64,000 nucleotides of DNA, from NCBI GenBank assembly GCA_030247855.1, contig JAPDRN010000096.1:1-64000 (forward strand). The letters are read 5' to 3'. Shown here in pieces: positions 42,230-49,520 of this stretch. Both the position numbers and the translations under genes were made by a program. Position 1 is the stretch's first letter. Each line of letters opens with the position of its first letter. The stretch comes from Knufia peltigerae (taxonomy: Eukaryota; Ascomycota; Eurotiomycetes; Chaetothyriales; Trichomeriaceae). The notes below the pieces were generated by a model that was not told the DNA's origin, searched no databases, and saw only the letters and a program-made list of their open reading frames with translations.

Positions 42230-42880
42230 TCAGCGGCCGCGGGCGGCGCGGGCCTGGGCGATCAGCGCCGAGGCGATGCGCAGCTGGTCGTCGAAGCTCT
42301 TGCCACGGACCAGGTACTGGCCGTTGATGATGATGGCCGGGGTACCCGGCACCTGGGTGCGCTGGGCGAAGGCACGGGCGGCATCGACCTTCTTCTGTAC
42401 CGCCTCGCCGCGCAGGGCCTGCGTGTAGCGCTCCGGGGTCACACCGTAGGCCTTGTAGAAGCTGGCGAGCTCATCGGCCGAAACGTTCTGCATCGGCAGC
42501 GTGCCGTCATCGTGCAGGGCCTTGAACACGGCGGCGTGGCTGCGCTTGGCTACACCCACTTCGTCGGCGGCGTAGTAGGCCAGTGCCCAGGCATCCCAGG
42601 CACCGCCGAAGGCGGCCGGAACGGGGGTGAAGCGCACGTCGGCCGGCAGCTTGGCGGCCCAGGCGGCCAGCTGCGGTTCGAAATGGGCGCAGTGCGGGCA
42701 GGTGTAGCCGAACACCTCGACCACTTCGATCTTGCCGGCCAGCGGCTGGAATGGGCCAGGCTGGGCGATGCGCTCGTAGTCTTTGCCTTCGACCAGCGGG
42801 GCGTTGGCGGGGGTGGCGGCGCAGGCCGCCAACGGCAGCAGCACCAGCAGGGACAGCAGAAGGCGGGGAATCAACCTCAT
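42230..42880 (-). CDS. dsbA: DsbA-like thiol:disulfide lipoprotein 2
   Basis: Paralogue of 216 residues with a lipobox (LLVLLPLAACAAT) and no long linker. The active site is CPHC (VEVFGYTCPHCAHFEPQLAA), the classical DsbA dipeptide, and the cis-Pro loop is VPGTPAIIINGQYLV. About half of the residues can be matched by eye to the longer paralogue, e.g. VEGKDYERIAQPGPFQPLAG beside VEGADYQLIPNGQPFQPAAG, so this looks like a local duplication. Start at 42880 directly precedes the signal peptide; the frame open to 43018 overlaps the cytochrome gene. Confidence 0.9.
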   Translation of the reverse strand: MRLIPRLLLSLLVLLPLAACAATPANAPLVEGKDYERIAQPGPFQPLAGKIEVVEVFGYTCPHCAHFEPQLAAWAAKLPADVRFTPVPAAFGGAWDAWALAYYAADEVGVAKRSHAAVFKALHDDGTLPMQNVSADELASFYKAYGVTPERYTQALRGEAVQKKVDAARAFAQRTQVPGTPAIIINGQYLVRGKSFDDQLRIASALIAQARAARGR

Positions 42881-42986
42881 CGACACGCATCTCCGTTGAA
42901 AATGACAACGCCGGCGCAGCCGCCGGCGTGAAGGAAACATACCGCAGCGACGGGTCGTCGTGGCGACCAACGCCGACCAGTGGCGG

Positions 42987-43784
42987 TCAGGGGGCGGCAG
43001 CCGGTCGCGTCGAAGCACCTTCGGCGGCGAGGTCGTCGGCCTTGTTGTGCAGGCCCTGCAGGTAGCTGGAAAGGGCCTGCACCTCCTGCTCGGTCAGCTT
43101 CTGCGCCACCGTGGCCATGATCTGGAAGTGCGCCTTGTCGGTCTCGTTGGTCTGCCCGGCCTGGTATTCCTGCAGGCGCCGGGCGACATAGCTGGCGTGC
43201 TGGCCGCCGATGTGCGGGTAGGCCGGGCCGGGGTTGCCGGCGCCACTGGGGCCATGACAGGCCATGCAGGCCGGCAGCCCGCGCTGGGCGTCGCCGCCGC
43301 GGTAAAGCTGCTGGCCGATCTGGTAGAACTTCATGCCCTTGTACGGGCCCTCGGCCACCAGCGTATCGTCGGCGATGCCGGCGTTGGCCTTCTGGGTGGC
43401 GAAGAACGCGCCGATATCGCGCATGTCCTGCGGGGTGAGGTTCTGCACGAACGGCACCATCGCCACGGCGGCGCCGGAACTACGCTGGCCGTTGGCGATC
43501 AGGGCCATCTGCTGGGCAACGTAGCGCTCGCTCTGGCCGGCGATGCTGGGATACATCTCCACCGTGGAATTGCCATCGGCACCATGGCAGGCGGCACACG
43601 CGGTGGCCTTGGTCTGGCCGGCCTTGGCGTCGCCCCAGGTGGTCTTGCTGAAATCCACCTCGAGCGAGGCGGTCTTGATCGGGCCGTTGTCGGGCAGCGG
43701 GGTCAACGTGGTCTGCGCAAAGGCAGCAGCGGCAACAACGGCAGTAGCAAGGGCGGATACGGCAAGAACGCGAGCGTGGCGCAT
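42987..43784 (-). CDS. Dihaem cytochrome c4
   Basis: Periplasmic electron carrier of 265 residues with a signal peptide (VSALATAVVAAAAFAQ). Two haem sites CxxCH: CAACHGADGN at about 63 and CMACHGPSGAGNPG at about 173. Axial Met candidates lie in MVPFVQNL and FQIMATVAQ. It belongs to the cytochrome c4 family that feeds electrons to terminal oxidases. The two DsbA-like genes follow on the same strand; DsbA chemistry and c-type cytochrome assembly are linked by thiol handling, so co-transcription is plausible. It is divergent from engB. Confidence 0.9.
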   Translation of the reverse strand: MRHARVLAVSALATAVVAAAAFAQTTLTPLPDNGPIKTASLEVDFSKTTWGDAKAGQTKATACAACHGADGNSTVEMYPSIAGQSERYVAQQMALIANGQRSSGAAVAMVPFVQNLTPQDMRDIGAFFATQKANAGIADDTLVAEGPYKGMKFYQIGQQLYRGGDAQRGLPACMACHGPSGAGNPGPAYPHIGGQHASYVARRLQEYQAGQTNETDKAHFQIMATVAQKLTEQEVQALSSYLQGLHNKADDLAAEGASTRPAAAP

Positions 43785-43950
43785 GCTGAAGCTCCGTATG
43801 GACCGGCCGGGCGGCGGCGGCCGGCATCGCCCGGATTATCAACGCCGTTTCCGTACACGGTCAACGCAGCAGTGCAGCATTTTCCCGCAGGAGGCCCGCA
43901 GGAGGCCCGCAGGCCGGGCGCGCGGCGCCGCAACATGCGATCCTATGCGC

Positions 43951-44553
43951 ATGTCATTGCTCATCGAACGCGCCCAATACCACCTCTCTGCCCACAACAT
44001 GGGGCAGTTGCCGCCCGATGAAGGGTCCGAAGTGGCCTTTGCAGGTCGCTCCAACGCCGGCAAGTCCAGCGCGCTCAACGCGCTGACCCGCCAGAACAGC
44101 CTGGCCCGGGTCTCCAAGACGCCTGGCCGGACCCAGCAGCTGGTGTTCTTCCAGGTCACCCCGGACGCCCATCTGGTCGATCTGCCCGGTTACGGCTACG
44201 CCAAGGTGCCGCTGGACCTGCAGGCGCACTGGCAGGCCTTCATCGACCGTTACTTCCGCACCCGCGAGGCCCTGAAGGGCCTGGTGGTGGTGATGGACAT
44301 CCGCCATCCGCTGAAGGACTACGACCGGCAAATGCTGGCCTACGCCGTGCAGCGTGGCCTGCCGGCGCATGCGCTGCTGACCAAGGCCGACAAGCTGAGC
44401 CGCAGCCAGCAGATGCAGACCCTGCAGAAGGTGCGCAAGGAACTGCATTCTTCGTTCGGCGATACGGTGAGTGTGCAGGTGTTCTCCGGCGCCGCCCGTA
44501 CCGGCGTCGAGGAAGCCCGCGGCATCATCGGCGGCTGGCTGGGGCTGGAATAA
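43951..44553 (+). CDS. engB: Ribosome-biogenesis GTPase EngB/YihA
   Basis: Essential GTPase of 200 residues needed for large-subunit assembly. G1 is FAGRSNAGKSSALNALT, G2 region KTPGRTQQLVFF, G3 DLPGYGYAKV, G4 LTKADKLS, G5 SGAARTG. Length is standard. Start at 43951 gives the conserved opening MSLLIERAQYHLSAHN; an in-frame ATG at 43945 would add two residues. A direct repeat of GGAGGCCCGCA-like sequence lies at about 43887-43915 just upstream. Divergent from cytochrome c4, as in many gammaproteobacteria. Confidence 0.93.
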   Translation: MSLLIERAQYHLSAHNMGQLPPDEGSEVAFAGRSNAGKSSALNALTRQNSLARVSKTPGRTQQLVFFQVTPDAHLVDLPGYGYAKVPLDLQAHWQAFIDRYFRTREALKGLVVVMDIRHPLKDYDRQMLAYAVQRGLPAHALLTKADKLSRSQQMQTLQKVRKELHSSFGDTVSVQVFSGAARTGVEEARGIIGGWLGLE

Positions 44554-44570
44554 GCCCCGCCGCCATTACG

Positions 44571-44595
44571 GTAGTGCCGGCCGCTGGCCGGCAAC
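44571..44595. repeat. SMAG/REP unit
   Basis: GTAGTGCCGGCCGCTGGCCG..., between the convergent engB and hydrolase genes. Confidence 0.88.
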
Positions 44596-44604
44596 CTCGC
44601 TCAC

Positions 44605-45585
44605 TCATTCCTTCGGCAACGGCGAGAACTCCGCCGGTACCCACGCATAGGCCTTGCCTTCGCTGCGCACGTGCCCCAGCCCGGGGAAGGGCAGATGTGC
44701 GCCGGCGACCCACCAGCCCTTGGCGGTGGCTTCCTGCAACAGGCTGCGACGGCTGGCCGTAGCCGCCGTGCGATCCGAATCGGCCTCGAATGCCGCTTCC
44801 GGGTGCGCGAACTGCACTGCATGGAAATGCAGTACATCGCCCCACACCAGCAATGACTGCCCCTGGCTGTCGAAGCGATAGGACACGTGCCCCGGCGTGT
44901 GGCCGTGTGTATCCATCGCCACCGCGTGGCCCGGCAGGGCGTCGCCAGGCTGGAAGGTGTGCAGGCGACCAGCGGCCTGGTACGGCGCCACCGCATTGCG
45001 TGCCAGCGCGAAGGCGAAGCGCACGCCCTGGGGAGCAGTGGCTTCGCTGGCCGGGTCGAGCCAATAGCGGGCATCGGCCTTGGACAGCCACACCGTCGCA
45101 TTCGGATAGGCCGGCTTGCCTTGTGCATCGAGGATGCCGCACAGGTGATCGGGATGGGCGTGGGTCAGCAGCACCTCATCGATCTCGGCCGGGTCCACGC
45201 CTGCCGCACGCAGGTTGCCCAGTACCTGGCCCTGGTCAGGACCGAAGCACTGCGCGGTGCCGGCATCGACCAGGGTCAGGTGCTGGCCCTGGCGCACCAG
45301 GAAGGCGTTGATCGCGGTCTGCAGGCCCTTCTTGTCTTCGGGCACGTAGCGGCCTTCGAGCAGGCGGCTGACCAGCGTTGGCGGCACGTCGACCACTTCC
45401 TGCCGGCCGAGCGCAACCACGCCGTCGAACAGGGCGGTGACCTGCAGCGCACCGATGCGCTGGTGTTGCACGCCCGGCACCTGCTGGGTGGGGGCGGGCG
45501 AGGTGGCTTCGGCCAGCGCGGCCAGCGGCAGGGAGGACAGGGCCAGCAGCAGGGCGGCGCGCAGCGGCAGGTGGCGCAGGGTCAT
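44605..45585 (-). CDS. Exported metallo-beta-lactamase-fold hydrolase
   Basis: Periplasmic protein of 326 residues with a signal peptide (ALLLALSSLPLAALAEA). The MBL metal motif is LTHAHPDHLCG (HxHxDH), with later ligands in THGHTPGHVSYRF, WGDVLH and GAHLPFPGLGH. The pattern INAFLVRQGQHLTLVDAGTA is typical of the lactonase/alkylsulfatase-like MBL group; true beta-lactamase or quorum-quenching activity cannot be claimed. Start at 45585 is the last Met before the signal peptide. About 110 bases upstream, on the same strand, lies composite repeat B, which may be in its 5' leader. Confidence 0.85.
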   Translation of the reverse strand: MTLRHLPLRAALLLALSSLPLAALAEATSPAPTQQVPGVQHQRIGALQVTALFDGVVALGRQEVVDVPPTLVSRLLEGRYVPEDKKGLQTAINAFLVRQGQHLTLVDAGTAQCFGPDQGQVLGNLRAAGVDPAEIDEVLLTHAHPDHLCGILDAQGKPAYPNATVWLSKADARYWLDPASEATAPQGVRFAFALARNAVAPYQAAGRLHTFQPGDALPGHAVAMDTHGHTPGHVSYRFDSQGQSLLVWGDVLHFHAVQFAHPEAAFEADSDRTAATASRRSLLQEATAKGWWVAGAHLPFPGLGHVRSEGKAYAWVPAEFSPLPKE

Positions 45586-45693
45586 GGTGGTTCTTCTCGA
45601 TGAGTGATGGGCAGGCCCGGTGCGCACAGCGTGCCGCGTTGCGTGTGCGTGCGGCGCTCAAACCACTGCGCGGAATGCTCAATGGGGGTTATC

Positions 45694-45883
45694 GGCAGGG
45701 CTGCGCCCTGCACCCGCAGAGGCAACGGCCGAAGCAACAACAACGGCCGAAGCAACAGCAGAAGCTGGCTTCCTGTGGGGAGGCGGGGTAGGTCCGGTTG
45801 CGGGGGACGCCGTGAATACGTCCCTGTAGGCTTGGCCGCGGCATCCATGCCGCGGACACCCCCGCAACCGGACCCACCCCGCC
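45694..45883 (-). repeat. Composite repeat, copy B
   Basis: Read on the minus strand: an arm (45859-45883), a 52-base core (45807-45858), the matching arm (45782-45806; 24 of 25 paired), a degenerate hexamer tract (about 45721-45768) and the GC hairpin (45695-45711). The core gives CCGCGGC-ATGGAT-GCCGCGG and TAC-AGGGAC-GTA. The second, with its flanks, reads CTACAGGGACGT, close to the best CsrA/RsmA ligand consensus RUACARGGAUGU. The minus strand continues to the hydrolase start at 45585. Confidence 0.8.
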
Positions 45884-45933
45884 TCCGACAGATTTCCGCA
45901 ATCTGTTGGGATGGCATGACCTGCTCTTGGTGG

Positions 45934-46056
45934 GTGCCGACCTTGGTCGACACATGGATCCACGCGGTGCGTGGATGCGCTTCGAATTCAATTCGGAATC
46001 ATCGAAATGAATCGAATGGACGTGAAGGAAATCATCCACGCATGGCGTGGATCTAC
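45934..46056. repeat. Three SMAG/REP-like palindromes
   Basis: GTGCCGACCTTGGTCGACAC at 45934-45953, ATCCACGCGGTGCGTGGAT at 45958-45976 and ATCCACGCATGGCGTGGAT-CTAC at 46034-46056. They fill the 195 bases between copies B and C. An AT-rich patch at about 45980-46018 might hold promoters. Confidence 0.8.
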
Positions 46057-46078
46057 GGGCCACCGGGAAACTGTCGAA

Positions 46079-46210
46079 GGCGGGGCGGTGTGGGTATGCA
46101 GGACCGTTGGCGCCATGGATGGCGCCATCGAGCCCCCATGGATGGGTTTACGGCGTGTCCTGCATACCCACACCGCCCCGCCATCCCACGGAATGTCGCT
46201 GTTGCTGTTG

Positions 46211-46243
<33 letters not shown>

Positions 46244-46305
46244 TTGCTGTCGCTGTCGCTGTCGCTGTCGCTGTTGCTGTCGCTGTTGCTGTCGCTGTCG
46301 CTGTC

Positions 46306-46340
<35 letters not shown>

Positions 46341-46395
46341 CGCTGTCGCTGTTGCTGTTGCTGTTGCCTCTGCGGGTGCAGGGCGCAGCCCTGCC
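46079..46395 (+). repeat. Composite repeat, copy C
   Basis: Arms at 46079-46104 and 46157-46182 pair perfectly over 26 bases but differ in sequence from those of copies A and B apart from GGCGGGG. The core is again 52 bases (46105-46156), with GGCGCC-ATGGAT-GGCGCC and CCC-ATGGAT-GGG. The hexamer tract (46195-46368) and the GC hairpin (46378-46394) follow. The end lies nine bases before the stop of the convergent AraC-type gene. Confidence 0.82.
46195..46368 (+). repeat. GTYGCT hexanucleotide microsatellite, 28 units
   Basis: Twenty-eight uninterrupted GTCGCT or GTTGCT units (46195-46362), then GTTGCC. Only the third base varies, between C and T. In copy A the equivalent tract is three GAYGTT units and in copy B about eight degenerate units, so both unit and length differ between copies. 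Confidence 0.95.
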
Positions 46396-46403
46396 GAACA
46401 ACC

Positions 46404-47228
46404 CTAGATATCTGTGGGAGCGAGCCCGTACTGCTCGGCGAAGCGCTTGCTGAAGCTCGCTGCCGAGCGATACCCCGCGCGCGCTGCCACGGTCTTCAGC
46501 GGCAGGTCGGTGGTGTACAGCAGCTGCATGCCGTGGGCCAGGCGCGCTTCGGTCAGCAGCTGGCGCAGGCTGGTGGCCTCAGCCGCCAACCGCCGCCGCA
46601 GGGTCGCGCCGCTCAGCGCGAAGTGTGCTTCAACGTCGCGCGACTGCCAGTCGCGTGCCGGTTCGGCGGCGATGCGGTCGCGGATCTGTTCGCCCAGCGT
46701 CGGTGCGTGCGGCAACAACAGGTTGCCGTGGCCCTGCCGGCACCACGCCAGCACCAGTGTGGCCAGCGCCAGCCGTGCTTCGCTGTAGCGGCCATCCTGC
46801 AACGACTGCCGCCAGCTGCGCAGCGCCGTGGCGTGATCGCTCAGCGCCTGCCGTGCCAGCGCCGGTCCGGCCGTCGGCAAGGCTTCGCTCCAAAGCGTAC
46901 GCGCAGCCGCCAGCACTTCCGTGCACAGCGGCACGATCGCGCTGAGGTAGCGGCCGGTCTGCGGGTCCGGCGTGTTGACCACATCGATGCGGCAACGCTG
47001 GGTGATCAGCAGGATGTCGCCCGGGATGAAGGTCAGTGACTGGTGTGCGGTACGCACCTGCTTGCGGCCTTCCAGCAGGATCGCGAACTGCGGCTGCGGT
47101 ATCTCCACCGAACTGGCGCCATGCTCGCGGCGGGCGGTGATGCAGGCGTAGCCTTCGGCGCGTTGGCAGCCGGCCAGGCTGACCATCTCCGCCAGCAGTG
47201 CCATGGCAGTGGGGGGCATGCCGGTCAT
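46404..47228 (-). CDS. AraC-family transcriptional regulator
   Basis: Regulator of 274 residues. An N-terminal cupin-like sensing part (SSVEIPQPQFAILLEGRKQV, LTFIPGDILLITQRCRIDVV) resembles the group that includes cupin_6/GadX-like AraC proteins. The C-terminal AraC domain has two helix-turn-helix units: DVEAHFALSGATLRRRLAAE and LPLKTVAARAGYRSAASFSK. Start ATG at 47228 overlaps the stop of the VIT gene by four bases (ATGA), so the two are coupled, and the regulator may respond to metal or control the transporter. Its ligand is unknown. The stop lies beside composite repeat C. Confidence 0.88.
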   Translation of the reverse strand: MTGMPPTAMALLAEMVSLAGCQRAEGYACITARREHGASSVEIPQPQFAILLEGRKQVRTAHQSLTFIPGDILLITQRCRIDVVNTPDPQTGRYLSAIVPLCTEVLAAARTLWSEALPTAGPALARQALSDHATALRSWRQSLQDGRYSEARLALATLVLAWCRQGHGNLLLPHAPTLGEQIRDRIAAEPARDWQSRDVEAHFALSGATLRRRLAAEATSLRQLLTEARLAHGMQLLYTTDLPLKTVAARAGYRSAASFSKRFAEQYGLAPTDI

Positions 47229-47929
47229 ACGACGTGCGCGCCCAGCAGGCGGCCGGCCGCAGCTGCAGCCGCCATCGCCAGCGCACCCCAGAACATCACG
47301 CGCAGGGCACCACGCGTCGGTGACGCGCCACCGGCGCGTGCCGCCATCGCGCCGGTCAGGCACAGGCCGGCCAGCGTGCTGACCGTGGTCGCCGTGGCGA
47401 CGTTCTGTACCGGCGTCAGCAGTGCGGTCAGCACCGGCAGCGCGGCGCCACAGGTGAAGGCGGCGGCCGAGGCCAATGCAGCCTGCAACGGCCGCGCGCG
47501 CAGTTCCTCGGTGATGCCCAGTTCGTCGCGCGCGTGGGCGCCCAGCGCGTCGTGGGCGGTCAGCTGTTCGGCAACCTGCCGCGCCAACGCCGGCTCCAGC
47601 CCGCGATGGCGGTAGATCGCGGTCAACTCGTCCAGTTCGCTGTGCGGGTCTTCGTGCAGCTCGCGCTTCTCCATCGCCAGATCGGCATTTTCGGTATCGG
47701 CCTGGGTCTGCACCGACACATACTCGCCGGCGGCCATCGACATCGCACCGGCCACGGTGCCAGCCAGGCCGGTGGCCAGGATGGTGCTGGCCGAGGCGCC
47801 GCTGGCGGCCACACCGACCACCAGGCCGGCCACCGAGACGATGCCATCATTGGCGCCCAGCACGGCGGCACGCAGCCAGCCGACGCGATCGGCACGGTGC
47901 AGCTCGGGATGTCGTGAATGGCGGCTCAT
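47225..47929 (-). CDS. VIT1/CCC1-family membrane transporter
   Basis: Inner-membrane protein of 234 residues in the VIT family that moves iron or manganese. The signature WLRAAVLGANDGIVSVAGLV opens the first helix. MSMAAGEYVSVQTQADTENA follows in the second, with a cytoplasmic Glu-rich metal-binding loop (EKRELHEDPHSELDEL). Three more helices lie at 150-230. Bacterial members usually protect against metal excess. It is the first gene of a two-gene unit with the AraC-type regulator and diverges from gshA. Confidence 0.87.
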   Translation of the reverse strand: MSRHSRHPELHRADRVGWLRAAVLGANDGIVSVAGLVVGVAASGASASTILATGLAGTVAGAMSMAAGEYVSVQTQADTENADLAMEKRELHEDPHSELDELTAIYRHRGLEPALARQVAEQLTAHDALGAHARDELGITEELRARPLQAALASAAAFTCGAALPVLTALLTPVQNVATATTVSTLAGLCLTGAMAARAGGASPTRGALRVMFWGALAMAAAAAAGRLLGAHVV

Positions 47930-47990
47930 GGCCCTGAGTGTACGAGGGTCAAGAGGGTGTCGGTAGGATGCTGAAACCCGTCACCGTCGC

Positions 47991-48018
47991 ATGACGTAAC
48001 GAGCCGCCACGCTATAGT
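47991..48018 (+). promoter_or_regulatory. Probable gshA promoter
   Basis: ATGACG (47991-47996) and TATAGT (48013-48018) with a 16-base spacer. Transcription would start near 48025, about 55 bases before the proposed start codon. Confidence 0.5.
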
Positions 48019-48081
48019 GCGCCCTTGCGATGCAAGGCTCCCAGCCCCACATCCCCTGCCACCGTCCAGCGAGCCACCCCC

Positions 48082-49446
48082 TTGTCGAGCCCCAGCCACG
48101 TCGCCGATACGCCCATTACCGACCGCTCGCAACTGGTGGCGGAGATCGCCTCTGGCGAGAAGCCCCGTTCGCAGTGGCGCATCGGTACCGAGCACGAGAA
48201 GTTCGGGTTCCGCCTGGATGACCTGCGCCCGCCGACCTTCGATGGCGATCGCGGCATCGAAGCACTGCTCAACGGCCTGGTCCGCTTCGGCTGGACGCCG
48301 GTGCAGGAGAACGGCAACACCATCGCCCTGCTGCGTGATGGCGCTTCGGTGACCCTGGAACCGGCGGGCCAGCTGGAGCTGTCCGGTGCGGCGCTGGAAA
48401 CCATTCACCAGACCTGCGTGGAAACCGGCACCCACCTCAATGAAGTGGCGCAGGTGGCCGGCGAGCTGCAGCTGGGCTTCCTCGGCATGGGCTTCCAGCC
48501 GAAGTGGACGCGCGATGAAATGCCGTGGATGCCCAAGGGCCGCTACAGGATCATGCGCTCGTACATGCCCAAGGTCGGTTCGCTGGGCCTGGACATGATG
48601 ACCCGCACCTGCACCGTGCAGGTGAACCTGGATTACGCCAGCGAAGCGGACATGGTGAAGAAGTTCCGCGTGTCGTTGGCGCTGCAGCCGATTGCCACCG
48701 CCCTGTTCGCCGACTCGCCATTCACCGAAGGCAAGCCGAACGGCTACCTCAGCTATCGCTCGCACATCTGGACCGATACCGATGCCGACCGTACCGGCAT
48801 GCTCGACTTCGTGTTCGAGGATGGCTTCGGTTACGAGCGCTATGTCGACTACCTGCTCGACGTGCCGATGTATTTTTCCTACCGCGATGGCATCTACCAC
48901 GATGCCAGCGGGCAGAGCTTCCGCGATTTCATGCAGGGCAAGCTGCCGGTGCTGCCGGGCAAGCTGCCGACGCTGCGCGACTGGTCGGACCACACCACCA
49001 CCGCGTTCCCGGAAGTGCGGCTGAAGAAGTACCTGGAAATGCGCGGTGCCGATGGTGGCCCATGGAGCCGCCTGTGCGCGCTGCCGGCATTCTGGGTGGG
49101 CCTGCTGTACGACGACACCGCACTGGATGCGGCGTGGGACCTGGTGCGTGACTTCAGCCTGGTTGAACGCCATGCGCTGCGTGATGGCGTGCCCAAGCAC
49201 GCGATGAAGCTGCCGTTCCGCAATGGCACCGTGCGTGACCTGGCGCGCGAGGCGGTGAAGATTTCGGTGGACGGGCTCAAGCGCCGTGCAGCGCGCAATG
49301 CCGATGGCCAGGATGAAAGCAAGTTCCTGGACGTGCTGCAGGAAATCGTCGAGTCCGGCCTGACCCCGGCCGAGCGCAAGCTGGCGCTGTTCCATGGCCG
49401 CTGGCACGGTGACGTGGATCCGGTGTTCCGCGAGTTCGCGTACTGA
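48082..49446 (+). CDS. gshA: Glutamate-cysteine ligase
   Basis: First enzyme of glutathione synthesis, 454 residues, of the plant/alphaproteobacterial type also found in xanthomonads. Conserved blocks: WRIGTEHEKFGFRLDD, the ATP/glutamate site LEPAGQLELSGAALETIHQT, PKWTRDEMPWMPKGRYRIM, RTCTVQVNLDYASEADM and YLSYRSHIWTDTDADRTGML. No ATG is available at the N-terminus; TTG at 48082 gives the conserved opening SSPSHVADTPITDRSQL, while a TTG at 48025 would coincide with the likely transcript start. Glutathione made here is also the cofactor for the frm formaldehyde operon 6 kb away. A strong bidirectional terminator follows. Confidence 0.92.
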   Translation: MSSPSHVADTPITDRSQLVAEIASGEKPRSQWRIGTEHEKFGFRLDDLRPPTFDGDRGIEALLNGLVRFGWTPVQENGNTIALLRDGASVTLEPAGQLELSGAALETIHQTCVETGTHLNEVAQVAGELQLGFLGMGFQPKWTRDEMPWMPKGRYRIMRSYMPKVGSLGLDMMTRTCTVQVNLDYASEADMVKKFRVSLALQPIATALFADSPFTEGKPNGYLSYRSHIWTDTDADRTGMLDFVFEDGFGYERYVDYLLDVPMYFSYRDGIYHDASGQSFRDFMQGKLPVLPGKLPTLRDWSDHTTTAFPEVRLKKYLEMRGADGGPWSRLCALPAFWVGLLYDDTALDAAWDLVRDFSLVERHALRDGVPKHAMKLPFRNGTVRDLAREAVKISVDGLKRRAARNADGQDESKFLDVLQEIVESGLTPAERKLALFHGRWHGDVDPVFREFAY

Positions 49447-49468
49447 CCGCCTTGCGGCAGGCACTGCC

Positions 49469-49499
49469 AAAAAAAAACCCCGGCATTGCCGGGGTTTTT
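49469..49499. terminator. Bidirectional intrinsic terminator
   Basis: Nine A residues, CCCCGGC-ATT-GCCGGGG, five T residues. It serves both gshA and the convergent alcohol dehydrogenase. Confidence 0.95.
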
Positions 49500-49520
49500 C
49501 GTTTCCACATCCGCCTTGGA

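Larger units (their letters stand above)
45586..46403. other. 818-base gene-free region with divergent composite repeats
   Basis: The region holds repeat B (minus orientation), three REP palindromes, repeat C (plus orientation) and a long hexanucleotide tract. Open frames crossing it consist of low-complexity Val-Ala, Ser-Asp/Asn or Leu-Ser runs and are not genes. Confidence 0.8.

Noticed and set aside
44605..45585. Beta-lactamase or quorum-quenching lactonase
   Set aside because: Only the general metallo-beta-lactamase fold motif is visible; nothing in the sequence fixes the substrate.
45604..46453. Open frames giving Val-Ala, Leu-Ser, Arg-Cys or Ser-Asp/Asn repeats across the hexamer tract
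   Set aside because: They exist in nearly every frame because a hexamer repeat without stops keeps all frames open. They have no ribosome site or family similarity, and the tract differs in unit between the three copies.
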